From Costus lasius (Eukaryota; Streptophyta; Magnoliopsida; Zingiberales; Costaceae): a stretch of DNA of 64,000 nucleotides. Made by a program: the position numbers and the translations under genes. Under the pieces are notes generated by a model, which saw nothing but the letters and a program-made list of their open reading frames with translations, was not told where the DNA came from and made no database searches. Below are positions 34,261 through 44,503 of this stretch, piece by piece. Within the stretch, counting starts at the first letter, position 1. Each line of letters opens with the position of its first letter. The stretch lies in assembly GCA_027563935.2 (NCBI GenBank), contig CM050453.2, positions 12,108,001 to 12,172,000 of the forward strand, written 5' to 3'.

Positions 34261-34282
34261 GGTGAACCCGACGGGGTTCGCC
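34261..34282. repeat. Extra LTR-type palindrome outside the LTR
   Basis: Same 22-bp form GGTGAACCC-N4-GGGTTC as in the LTR array, flanked by 'cttcacgg' and 'cccgtgaag', which extend the palindrome. It lies 1.3 kb before the 3' LTR. Confidence 0.8.
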
Positions 34283-35064
34283 CGTGAAGTACACTGCTCC
34301 ATCCGGACTCGACATCGCCACCTTCTCCTCTCGCATATACGACATTGCATAGAGGACTATGCAATATTCTGGAGTGGGTGAGCTGTCTTGACTCCAGCTT
34401 CTTCTTGGTTGTTTGATTGTAGTTGTTGTGACTTTATGGCTTTGTTCTGCTACTCTATGATGGATATTTTGATATTGACATTGTATCATATATGCCACTA
34501 TTCGTGGGCCTGGTCCACTTCTTCAGGCCCCATTCTCTGCATTGTATAAGATATATTTGAGCCACTTGCTTTCCATTCTGATATTATGCTTTTCATGCTA
34601 AATGATGTGTGAATTTATAAGCTTGCATGTAACTGTTCTGAAAGATATATTGCATAACTTGTGATGAAAAATTTTATTGACTTGTCATGATTGTCTTGTC
34701 TGATGATAGCCATGCAAATTTTTATCTAAAAAATTGAATGCATGATTGGTTGGAATTTATCAAGACATGTTGAATGTAGTACTTGTTAGAAATTTACTTA
34801 ATAGTTATGTCCATATGTTCTTTGAATTAGAAATTTTTTAAACGGATTGATTTTATGATGTTCATATAGTGGGTCAAACATTTTCATGATTCTTCAATTG
34901 ATTTTGATTTGCAATTTACATTCGATTCTTATTATGATGCATAATCACTTTTCAAACTTTGAATTCCTTTCTAGTATTGGAGAAACACTACATCTGTTAA
35001 AATGCAAGGATATGTTGATCTTTGATATTTAGCATCAAAAAAAAAAAAATTCTCACACTTAGAT

Positions 35065-35195
35065 TCCTCTACTTGGCACTGCGAAAAATTGGCAGTGGTA
35101 CTGAAGGACATGAGTTGAAATCTAAGAAATGTGAATTGAAAATTCAATAAAAAGACTCCTCTACTTGGCATTGCGAAAAATTGGCAATGGTACCT
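35065..35195 (+). repeat. Duplicated hairpin word in the Athila 3' region
   Basis: cctctacttggcactgcgaa (35,066) recurs as cctctacttggcattgcgaa (35,158). Each is followed by aaattggca-tggtac and a gacatgagtt-like word. The spacing is about 92 bp. Within each copy the ttggca-tgcg and cgaaaaattggca words can pair. Confidence 0.65.
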
Positions 35196-35557
35196 AAGGA
35201 TATGAGTTAAAGTCTAGTGCAATAATCAGTATCTTATATCCTGAATGAGACATTTGAGTTAACCCCAATATTATGAATTGGAAGGATAAGAATGAAATGA
35301 GTGTTGTGTTTGCTTGATTGAATCTCATGTTTACTGCTTTCTGAATCGTTAGATATCTAGAAACTGTGGGACCAAACTGGTGAATGCTTAAGACACTCCT
35401 TTTAGTTGATTTCTTCTGATTAGATCTTGGATTGCTAAAAAGTATTTTTTCAAACTCGGGTGCGAACTTCAACACAAAAGATTATTCTTATACCAAGCAT
35501 GTATTTCAACTTATTTTATTGCTTGAGGACAAGAAAAGATTTAAGTCGAGGAGTATT

Positions 35558-37135
35558 TGACACCATGCATTTTAGTAGTGATTTTTACTATTATTCCATG
35601 ATGAATTTAGGCTTATTTTAATGATTTCACACTCCTTTAAGACTTAATTAGTTAAAAACTTCAGAATCTTCACTTTTCGTCTTTCTTATTGAATTTTAGG
35701 TAAAATCACCCAATTTTGAGGTCTTTTTGATGAATCTAAAAGTATGAGGTGATTCCTTATAAGAAGACGAAGCTGCCCGTAAAATTTGGGCTCAATCGGA
35801 GCCTTCTCTGGACTTCACGGCCACGGGGTTCACCTGTGATCTTGCCGAAGGAAGGATTTCAGCGCGCGCGTCACTGCCTGGTGAACCCGACGGGGTTCAC
35901 CGATGATGTCAAAGTTTTTGAAAGCTGCCGCACACTTCACCGGTAGGTGAACCCCATGGGGTTCACCCGTGATCTCATCTGGAGATATCTGTACAGAACT
36001 GCGTCTAGGTTTTCATCGGTAGGTGAACCCCACGGGGTTCACCTGTGATTATTTCGCAACAAAACAGCTTTGAGCACTTTACCACCTGGTGAACCCCGCG
36101 GGGTTCACCCGTGAAGCGGACGGATCAACTCGACACCCTTTCGATTTTCCCTCGATTTTGAACCCGATTCAAGTCCAAATTTAGCAAATGAGGACTTTTT
36201 GGAAGCTAACTCGATGACGAACAAAAAGGATATAAAAGCCCCAAATTTTGTGACCTAAAGAGGAGGCAATCGGGCGACGAAACGGCTAAGGCAGAAGAAC
36301 ACGGCGATTCGACGACTTCGAGCGGATTTTTGAAGAATTGATCATCGGAACCTTGTAATCCTGGGTTATTTTGTTCGGTTTATCTTCTTCTCCCTCCTAG
36401 AAACCTTTTCCTGTAATTTTTCTATGTTTACAGAGAGGATTTTTAGTGATTCAATGATGGTTGTAGCGTAAACTTTGTATCGGGGCTAGGTTGAAGCCCT
36501 CTGACGATTTCTGTTTGCAACTCTTGTTTTAATCTTGTTATTTGGATCATATTCTAAGCATATTTCACTAAATGTATTTATTTCTTGATCTTTACTTTGG
36601 CCAAGTATCGTCATGTCATAGTTGTTACGGTCCATAACGAAAGTTCGACTGTAACGACCGAACCTCTATGTGAATCTTGTGAAGACGCGACGCGAAAGTG
36701 CGTGTTCTTTGCTCGAGGGTTCATAATCTACCACGGAACCCAGTGGGTTTGTCTAGAACGGTCCACCGCGAAAGTAGGAGACGTTCTAGGCAAATACCGG
36801 GGTGTACACTCGAAAGAGTGCACCTTGTACCATAGGGTACATTCCTTATGCATATCTGTAAATCCAAGTAATTAACATTTATTTCTAGCGCAAGTGAAAT
36901 CGTCAGAGTGGTGGAAACCTTTGCCCTGATATTCTCTCTCATATATTTTCTCTGTCGCAGTTGTTTGATTTTTTGTTTACTGTCTTGCTTAATTTTAGTT
37001 TTCAAGCTCTAAAAAACCACGATTTGATTAGCTTAGATTCCAAGAATTAGATTTTCTAGTACTCACCTTGTTCCCTGTGGGAGACGATATCTTTTATATT
37101 ACTGCGACATTTCCGTGCACTTGCGGACAGTGTCC
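35558..37135 (+). repeat. Athila 3' LTR
   Basis: 1,578 bp matching the 5' LTR, with the palindrome array at 35,880-36,109. The last base is C instead of A. The GCAGC target duplication follows. Confidence 0.92.
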
Positions 37136-37846
37136 GCAGCCGAGAGAGATTCGATAGCTGCATAGTGTCGGCGAAGAAAAACAGCCCGACGGCCAAGGGA
37201 GACCGCACACAAAACGTGCCACTAATGGCACCGCACAACCAGCAGTCCACGCCAACCCTGATCCGCCACGTCTCCCAGCAACTCCAGCCGCCTTCCGCTG
37301 AGGATGTCGCCTCAAGGTGTCGTGCGAGTCCTTCCGCCGTTTCCAGCTCCCCCTTGTCGTGCGAGACTCGTCCGCCAAAGGTGTCACCTGGCGTATGTCG
37401 TCAGTTCCACTGTTGACTACGCACCTCGCACCCGCTGTCGCGCCTGACTTAGCCTCTGGAGGGGTCGCCTGACGCCTGATGCCTTCCGCCGTCAGCCTTC
37501 TATACTCGCCTCAGGTCTCCGCCCGCACGAAGCCCTTCGCCGCGTTCGCCACGCGTGAAGGATTCGTTGCCGCGTTGGCTTCGGACTCCCGACGACGTTC
37601 GCTGAGGGGGTTGTCCGTTGCGCCTCACGCACGAGAAGACTGCACGCTGGTCGTTGAAGCCGTCGTCGACGTGTCTCACGAACGAAGCGGCTTGTTCGAA
37701 GTCGCTCTCCGCCCCGCGATCTGAAGAACGCGCCCGCCTCGTCTCCGGGCCCTTTTTTTTTTTGCGATCTGCGATTGGTTGAAGCCTCTTCTTGCCCTAA
37801 GAAAGCTCCGGCCGTCGCTCCAGTGGAATCCGGCAAGTCGGACCAC
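37136..37846 (-). other. Leader of the gag-only element, split from gag by Athila
   Basis: GC-rich sequence between the Athila 3' LTR and the right LTR of the outer element. It is the untranslated leader between primer site and gag. Open frames here on both strands (for example 37,492-38,010 minus) have no recognisable domains and reflect GC content. It contains a T9-10 run at 37,750. Confidence 0.7.
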
Positions 37847-38080
37847 TGATAAGACTCAAGAAATGAGTCCTCCCTCAAGCCACCACAGCCGATGACGAGT
37901 TCCTCTCCAAAGAGATACACAAAAGATAAAATCCTAGCTACCCCTCTTCTTCCCTCACTCCCCTTACAAATACCTCTCAGCCTCTGCCCTAGGTTTGGGC
38001 TAAGGCCCATACATTATTCCACTCCTACTAAAGTTAACTAAGCTGGTTGGGTTGAGGTTGTTGCGGCCCAGTCTGTAACA
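37847..38080 (-). repeat. LTR of the gag-only element (5' LTR)
   Basis: 234 bp with intact ends: TGATAAG... at 37,847 and ...TGTAACA at 38,080 on the plus strand. It contains 'cttacaaatacc' and similar short promoter-like words. It adjoins the CAGGT duplication and the 14-3-3 intron. Confidence 0.9.
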
Positions 38081-38085
38081 CAGGT

Positions 38086-38534
38086 TCTGACCAACAAATT
38101 GTTAGTAATTATCTTGCTCATATCTGATCACGCATCTTTTTATCAACTTCTCTTCTCCCTGCTTTCAATTTTATGTTTATTCTTAAATTAATTTTATAAA
38201 AAAAACTTTCTTATTTAGCAAAAAAGTCTCCTGATCGTGAATTTTTTTTTCTAAAACCTGACCATATATATTAACAAAATAGGGCCCAAGGACAGAAAAC
38301 GCCCACGTTGGCACTTGTAAGTGAGCAGTTTGCAATAACCTGAATCTTAGGTTCATAAAGGAGTAATCTAACTGACGTGCCAAGGTTCACCTTTATCAAT
38401 ATTGAACATATTGATCCCTGTCATCTTGCAAGTTCTTCACGTATCATTTCCAGCATCATTATATCTTCAGAAGGCAATCTTTGGGAGCTTGTAACTGCTT
38501 TATCCTTTCTCTCTTAATGCCTTCGATTTTTTAG
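38086..38534 (+). other. 14-3-3 intron remnant
   Basis: AT-rich sequence between the right target duplication and the acceptor at 38,534. It should contain one more 14-3-3 exon but does not. Nothing else is recognisable. Confidence 0.5.
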
Positions 38535-38823
38535 GCTGCCTCTGCAAAAGCCCAAACTGATCTTCCTAGAACTCGTCCTATTCAACTCGGAATTGTGCTA
38601 AACTTTTCAGTCTTCTATTATGAAATTCTGAATTCCTCAGAGAGGTAAAATGGTTCCATGTCGATTATTCCATTTTATTTCATGTTGAATGAGTAGGGCG
38701 TATCATCTGGCAAAACAAGCTTTTTGATGAGGCAATCACAGAATTGAACTCCTTTGGCAAGGATCCATATAAGGACAGCACTCTGATCATGCAATTGCTG
38801 AGGAATAACCTTACGGCCTTCTG
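38535..38823 (+). pseudogene. 14-3-3 protein pseudogene, right exons
   Basis: Continuation of the 14-3-3 copy on the far side of the 22-kb insertion. Exon 38,535-38,644 follows an acceptor tttttag and encodes [19 protein letters not shown] then [17 protein letters not shown] donor gtaaaa follows. A short intron leads to exon 38,697-38,823 encoding AYHLAKQAF, then a one-base insertion in a T run, then [20 protein letters not shown] and the LRNNLTAF segment. The exon that should lie between left and right parts (VFYYKMKGDYYRYLAEF region) is absent from 38,086-38,534. The C-terminal tail is also missing. Confidence 0.88.
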
Positions 38824-40504
38824 AATTTACCTTACTAAAAAGATGCAGAGCAAAATATCAATGAACTTATAACAACTAAAAGTTTAAGCAACACTGCAAT
38901 TGGTACCATTTTTGTTCGGAATAGAAAAATATAACTAAAGCCTTTGTTATCATCGAGAGAAATGGGATGATATCTCCAAGAATCTTTTACAATAGGAATC
39001 CAACATTTACAATGGAAGACACCTTTTAGTGACTAGCTGATTGACTAGCCAAAAATTACTTTAAACTAAAAATTGTAAAATACTTGGGAGTATAAACTTT
39101 AATGATAGAGCTAATATGCTACACCTAATTTGTAACAATATGTTTGTACCTCTCTATAGAGTTTGATCAAATATCTAAAAGTAGTAAAGTTCATGAGATA
39201 ATACTCTACTCTCATTCCATAGGACTTTTCCACATAACTGCCTGAATATTATTGTGGTTAAGGATTTGGACAAACCTCAAACGTCTATAATGCTATGGGT
39301 ATTTTGATTTACTGGAACCATGTTTTAGTCCAAACAACAGATTGCTTTATACCATAATATTATCACAACAGTGACATTTTTTAATAATAGAAGATCAGAT
39401 TGATTTTCTTTATGAAATTTGTGTATTGTGTTTCTTCCTTTTTTAACTTACTTTATTTATCATTTTATGTTATTTATTTGATTTAAATATTAACTAATTT
39501 TTTAATGCGGTAATACTCGCACCAACGTTCATTCTGTAGCACTTTTTTTTTTTCAAATATACTAGAGTTAAATATATCTTGTTCAGTATTCCTAAAATAA
39601 TGCCTGTGGAGTCCACCGTCTCTGACGTCAAACAAATCAAGAACGAAGGCAAGCGGGTCGTATGGCTGCCCATGTGATCGCCATTCATATGCCTTAAGTT
39701 TTTGGAGGTCGAACTAACTTATGCATTGGGGTTTGGGCTTACGACAGGGCAGAGCTACAGTTTCATGGCCTTATCTTTGTCTCTTCAGAGTAATTGGCAG
39801 GAATCCGAAGCAGAGCGTGCACACGTGTGTCCGCAGACGTCCCACGTGCGGTGGGTCAACATCGATGTTTGTGCCTGCTCCCTCGAGGTCGTGACCGCAC
39901 GTGAACGCAACGCCCTTCTGCCATTTGATGCTTTATCAAGTACATCCATTCATCGGGACCAGGTAAAAGCTGTAGATCCATGATTCCCTGCAATAAAACT
40001 TTTTTGGGTACTTTTACCGCTCACTGTTTCTTACTATTTACGCCGTAAGAGCTGTCCATATCTAGTATACATCTGATCTTGAGACACATTTGCATACATA
40101 TAAGTCCTAGCAATTGTCTGTTCTAAGTTTTGTAAAATATATTATAAAATATAAGTGATTTATATAATATAGATATTTAGAAAAAAAGTATATTAGTACC
40201 TATTGATACAATAAAATATATAAAAAATATAATTTTATTTTTCATATATTTTAAATTTTAGGCTGTGTTTTTTGGATGAAATTCACAACGAAAAGGAAGA
40301 AAAACACAATGAATCTAATAGCAAAATCTACTCAATTCATTTTACCTTTTTTTTTAGCATTCTCTATATTTGTACAAGAGAACGGTAAGTTTGAGGAGTA
40401 TGCAGATTTTCTTTTACATAATACATTATAAGAGTCTATTAAATAGAATATGCACAGATGGCATGCATTCTTGCAATTAACAAATTGTGCGCCTTATTGC
40501 TTAA
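38824..40504. other. Intergenic, no gene seen
   Basis: AT-rich sequence with stops in all frames. A slightly GC-richer patch at 39,600-39,960 holds two CACGTG or CACGTGC words but no recognisable exon. At 40,262-40,315 there is a word (gtgttttttggatgaaattc, acaacgaaaaggaag) like the foldback element arm at 49,675. Confidence 0.5.
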
Positions 40505-42242
40505 TGTCACGCCCACGTTTACGGTAATATTTTTTTAGGTTTTCCACCCGTGAGTCAATGCTTGACTCGAGTCCAAATACGTCAACGCGACTATCGCAAC
40601 GGTCGAAACCGCTGGATTGGACGTGACAGGCGGAGTCGATTCCCCGAATCGACTCCCAGCCCGACTTTGGACTCTTGCGGATCGCTGCCGTTCCAACATT
40701 ACTCGATCAACACTGACGAATCGCCGGATACCGGTGATGTCGAGTTGAATCGGGTTCACCCGAACCCAAACGGGACTCACTTGTAACCGACCGCGCAACA
40801 GTTTCCGAGCACGCTCTCGTGCCGGAGAGAGAACCGAGGGGAGTAACCAAACTCACCAACACGTCCATGGATCTAGCCGGCGCTCGGCGATCAGGACGAC
40901 TGTTCACACGACGTCGCACACCGTTGACAGAGAGAATCCGACCGGCTCCCCGCTCGCATACCGGCGAGGAGGTCGGACGACGCTTTGCCGATACATCACA
41001 CGGAGGAGACAGGAAACCGGCAGCCTCGTCCTTCTTGCTCACAGGCAAGAACGGTCGGAGAGACGCCCAGCAGGGCCGTACGTACGTACACGACTACGTC
41101 GAGAGGACTCGAGCTGACTGACGGACCCGGAGGCTGTACGATCGCGTCCACCGGATGCCGCGGGTTGGAGGGCAAGTGGCCCTCACCTCGACGCCGGGAG
41201 TTCAAAGGAGAAGAGGAGGGACGTCCTCCGGCGATAGGGCGGCGCCGGAAAGTGACCTGGCGGCTGAAGGAGGCTCGGACGCGACTGTCCGGACGCTGCA
41301 GGTGGACGGCGGCTGAAGAGGAGCTGACACCTACTCCACGCTGACGACAAAAGCACCACCCGGGGAGGATCCTCACCAAGGAAGAGGAGGGACGTCCGTC
41401 GAAGACTCGTCGCCTCACCAGGCTGCTCACCAAAAGAAGAAAGAACCCTGCCGCACGCAGGCGGCGACCTCTAGTCGAAAGACGTCGCACGCAGGCGACG
41501 TTGACTTCGGAACTTCCCGTGCGCAGGGGGCCGGCAGCCAAGAGAGGGGAAATTGCTCGCCGGAGGAGCAGGATAAGGTAAGCGGCCACCACAGGCAGGC
41601 GATTGACGAGGGTTCGCCGGAGCCGAGGACTCGGCCGGGAACAAGAACTAGAGGAGTAAAGGAGTACCTCGGCGATCACTCAGGCCGTCGGCTCCTTCCT
41701 TTCGATGAAGCGGTAGATGTCGCCGCCTTCTGAGGCGATCTGGACAACACCGGCGCCGGAGACGACGAACGGAGCGAGGAAGCCGACGCGGACGGCGGAA
41801 GAGACACAGGGGAGCTCGGCGCGTTCCGTCCACCCTCCCACACCACCGGAACACGAACTCGAGCTTAGGCACGGTGATAGCTAGAGATCCGAAGTCCAGC
41901 CGACGAGCGTACCGGAGAGAAGAGGGAGATGATTCTTCTTCTTTTTCGCGTGAGGACGACGATGTCGTCGCAGGGACTACTCGTCCCGTTTTCTTCTTCT
42001 TCCGTTCTGCCCGAGTCAACTTACACATCCCATCGCCCACTCCTCTCTGCTGCGACGCGTCGCGTCGCGTCCTCGTCACGCCATCCGACGAAACGAAATC
42101 GGCGCGCGATTCGTTCGTTTGGGCGAAGCGGATTCGGATCCGGATTCGGGCAGGGCCCGATCCGATCTGTCCAATAGGTAAGAGTGAGGCTGGGCCAGGC
42201 TGTTGTTTGGGCTGCCCCCAAATTTGGCCCGCAGGCCTAACA
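40505..42242 (-). repeat. Chromovirus 3' LTR
   Basis: 1,738 bp, GC-rich, matching 44,504-46,224. It has a minus-strand open frame of 227 codons (41,679-40,996), with no known domain; a partly shared version is in the other LTR. Confidence 0.9.
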
Positions 42243-42255
42243 TTCTCCCCCTCCG
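42243..42255 (-). promoter_or_regulatory. Chromovirus polypurine tract
   Basis: Minus-strand CGGAGGGGGAGAA lies immediately before TGTTAGG of the 3' LTR. Confidence 0.8.
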
Positions 42256-42850
42256 GAGCGAGTCACCGTTCTCGGCGACTCAAAGTAATGTCGGATCTCG
42301 CCTTCGAACTGCCGCAGTTCGGACACCTTATACCATGTAGCTTCTTCCAAGAGAGAACCTTCCCACCGAACAAGAAATTCTGTTCGAATTCTGTTCGTCG
42401 GTTCATCTTGTCATATCCCAAAACTCGATGATCTAGGATCCTCCCAATCCATTGGTCGAACTTCGTTCGAACTGTAGAAGGCACACGAAGCGACTGTGAT
42501 CGAGTTGGATCCCCTGGATCCTTATAAAAACCCTTTTTAGGAAGCACACATGGAACGTCGTATGCTGCTTCACCCTGATAGCGACGATTTGCATCAGTCT
42601 AGCGGCTACCTCGAAGCTGTCTCTAGCCTCTTGGAGCGACTCCACTCGCTCACGCACTACACATAAAATTGCAAGACATCTCCTTTTGGAGGTCCTCATC
42701 GCAATATCAACCGAAGTTAGGGATTGACTCCCTATCACAAACTCAACGGGCAGTGCCCCGTAGACGGGGATCTGTGGAGATTTTAGGCAAATTGTGCCGA
42801 ATCGTTCCACTTCACCCGGTCCTTTGACTCGCAGTCACCCAAAATAACAA
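42245..42850 (-). pseudogene. Chromovirus Pol C-terminus with chromodomain
   Basis: Read on the minus strand in shifting frames. The post-integrase segment (VHxTTFHVCFLK, about 42,550-42,570) precedes a chromodomain at 42,460-42,245: RILDHRVLGY, EFLVRWEGS, EEATWYKVSELRQFEGEI. Chromodomains in these elements bind histone marks and guide integration into heterochromatin. Frameshifts and a TAG inactivate it. Confidence 0.8.
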
Positions 42851-42949
42851 AGGCAGTCCTCCGTGAGGACATTGACCTACTTCGTCTACCCAGATACTAT
42901 CATCGGGTCGTACCCGACTTGGTCTGCTCAACAGACTTTCGATATTCCT

Positions 42950-43500
42950 TATCGATCCCAACTGCTGCTTTTATCTTCGTAAGGAGATCTCCTTCCACTC
43001 CGGAGATCGCAAAGCGAACTAAGGCGTTTAGCCTACTCAGTGCATCCGGCACTACCTTAGCCTTTTCAGGCTTATGTTCCCACCGGAACTAGGATTCTGC
43101 TAGGAATTCCCACCATCTGGCCAGTTTGGCCGACCATCTCTTCCGAGTGGTGAAATAGGTATTCACCACCTTATCCACTTTCGCCACGAAGGCGATACTC
43201 AGGAGGACTCTCATCCTCAGAAGCAGTGCGACAATGCAACCATCTCTTTTTCCATGCGCAGAGTATCTCCGCTCCTTTTCATTTTAACTTTCGACTATCG
43301 AAAGTTATAGGACGCCCATCCTGTATCAACACCTCGTCCACGTTTGATCCGAAGTATCGGATCTCGTTGGCACAACCCTGCCAACTGCCGATTACAATAT
43401 CCATATCGTACAATATCCCTAAGACCTCGGGGTCTGCGGCACCGACTGACCTCCCTCGGTCCTGTGCTGGGGACTTCTTAAGTCCAAATCTTATAACCAT
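42950..43500 (-). pseudogene. Chromovirus RNase H relic
   Basis: Minus-strand fragments include GRPITFDSRKLK (43,330-43,290), ERRYSAHGK (about 43,283-43,257) and VVPDALSRLNALVRF (about 43,060-43,010). These are the conserved order in gypsy RNase H. Frames shift between them. The catalytic aspartates cannot all be placed. Confidence 0.75.
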
Positions 43501-44030
43501 CCATCCATCGTCCTAGACGAATCTTTTAGTGCGACTCGACTTGCACTCGTAATTTCCACTGAATTGTAGGAAGAGTCCTACAACACCCGCAATCCAATCG
43601 AATTACATCTGTTCTCAGGAAACTCGTCCAACATCGTAACTTGGCCACGCCTAAGTCTTGTCCTCTTCGAAGGCGTCCCATACCACCCCCGTCAAAGACT
43701 AACCTAGCTCGCCCCAATTACCATTTTGTCCCTGGGTCTCCTCCACTCATACAGGCGTCCCTATATGCCGAGGAACCCCGGACTGTTTGCAAGGACTTTT
43801 CCTTGCTGTCCTCCCAAGCTTCCCCCACATAAGGCGTCCCTTATGCGAAGTTGGCTCGGTTGGACCAAGGAGAGGGATCCCTTTTGTTTTAGTTGGACCT
43901 CGTCCACTCTCCTTGTTCCCAAATAGCAGTTCTAGGGTCTGCTATCTTTTCCTCATATTGTCTCCGGAGAGATTCGCGACATAAGCCTGGGCTTGCTCCC
44001 CCTCGGGGATCCGAATAGGGTGGGAATATG

Positions 44031-44430
44031 TCACCATATCCCAGAGGAAGTTCGCAACTTCCATGGGGCAACGCACCCCTCCAACCTGTGGGTTATGGGT
44101 CCACTCCCACGACGAGCCCCGACCCGAATAACCGGAGCACTCAAGTGGGTCATGAACCGAAATATGGGTCGTCGCACGACGGTCTCTTGGCCGCAATCGG
44201 CCATGGTCGATGCTATCGAAGCCGCCGGAGCGCGCTTCAGCATCGCAACCTTTACCCGAAATGCCTCTAGCTCCCTGGTGCGTCGAGCCACCCGAGCTAC
44301 GAGACACTCGTCCGAGACGAGCCACTTGGAGACGCTCTCCACTATGACACAAGAATTCGAATCCCCATCTCTGACCATGTCCTCGAAGGACGATAGTCCG
44401 GGGTTCGCCGCAGATCACATCTACGTCCAA
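44031..44430 (-). pseudogene. Chromovirus Gag N-terminal piece
   Basis: Frame 44,378-44,031 carries a charged helical segment (RVARRTRELEAFRVKVAMLK) that fits the coiled-coil start of chromovirus Gag, and its place just after the primer site agrees. The gag core and zinc knuckle are not recognisable downstream (43,500-44,000). Assignment is by position and composition. Confidence 0.5.
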
Positions 44431-44486
44431 TTAGATATCACAAAACACAAGTACGACGCTCGTACGAGTTGGAACGTGCAGAACCC

Positions 44487-44500
44487 TGCCTCTGATACCA
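44487..44500 (-). promoter_or_regulatory. Chromovirus primer binding site, initiator tRNA-Met
   Basis: Minus-strand TGGTATCAGAGGCA lies three bases inside the 5' LTR (44,504). This matches the iMet primer site used by many chromoviruses. Confidence 0.85.
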
Positions 44501-44503
44501 AAC

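Larger units (their letters stand above)
33929..35557 (+). other. Athila 3' untranslated region and polypurine tract
   Basis: 1.6 kb between pol and the 3' LTR. It holds no env-like or other frame. It begins with the conserved 'ttgggaggcaaccca' word of such elements. One extra copy of the LTR palindrome lies at 34,261-34,282. A duplicated hairpin word lies at 35,070-35,195. The tract ends with a purine-rich stretch (35,535-35,555, aaaagatttaagtcgaggag) that should prime plus-strand synthesis. Confidence 0.75.
17724..37135 (+). mobile_element. Athila-like Ty3/gypsy retrotransposon
   Basis: LTRs 17,724-19,297 and 35,558-37,135 start TGACACC and end GTGTC(A). The target duplication is GCAGC (17,719-17,723 and 37,136-37,140). 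The PBS matches tRNA-Asp, as in Athila elements. Gag, protease, reverse transcriptase, RNase H and integrase follow in the gypsy order on the plus strand. A copia element sits in the reverse transcriptase. Without it the element is about 10.3 kb. Several stops (20,268; 20,490; 31,629; 33,011; 33,575) show it is no longer autonomous. The 1.6 kb after pol has no env-like frame. Confidence 0.9.
15873..38080 (-). mobile_element. Gag-only (TR-GAG-like) LTR retrotransposon, outermost of the nest
   Basis: Two 234-bp LTRs (15,873-16,106 and 37,847-38,080) flank the unit, with target duplication CAGGT at 15,868-15,872 and 38,081-38,085. On the minus strand the order is 5' LTR (right), leader, gag, purine-rich tract GGAGGGGGCACC (16,107-16,118), 3' LTR (left). 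Without the inner Athila insertion the element is about 2.8 kb and holds gag but no protease, reverse transcriptase or integrase. It would need enzymes from another element. This matches the published TR-GAG class. The sequence after the 5' LTR (TGGTCCGACTTGCC) is not a primer site I recognise. Confidence 0.85.

Noticed and set aside
33929..35557. Possible env-like gene after Athila pol
   Set aside because: No plus-strand frame of useful length, no signal peptide or membrane pattern.
37492..38010. 172-codon minus-strand frame
   Set aside because: It spans the leader and the LTR of the gag-only element, with no domain; composition explains it.
41874..42431. 185-codon plus-strand frame across LTR and internal border of the chromovirus
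   Set aside because: Antisense to the element and crossing the LTR end; not conserved in the other LTR beyond the border.
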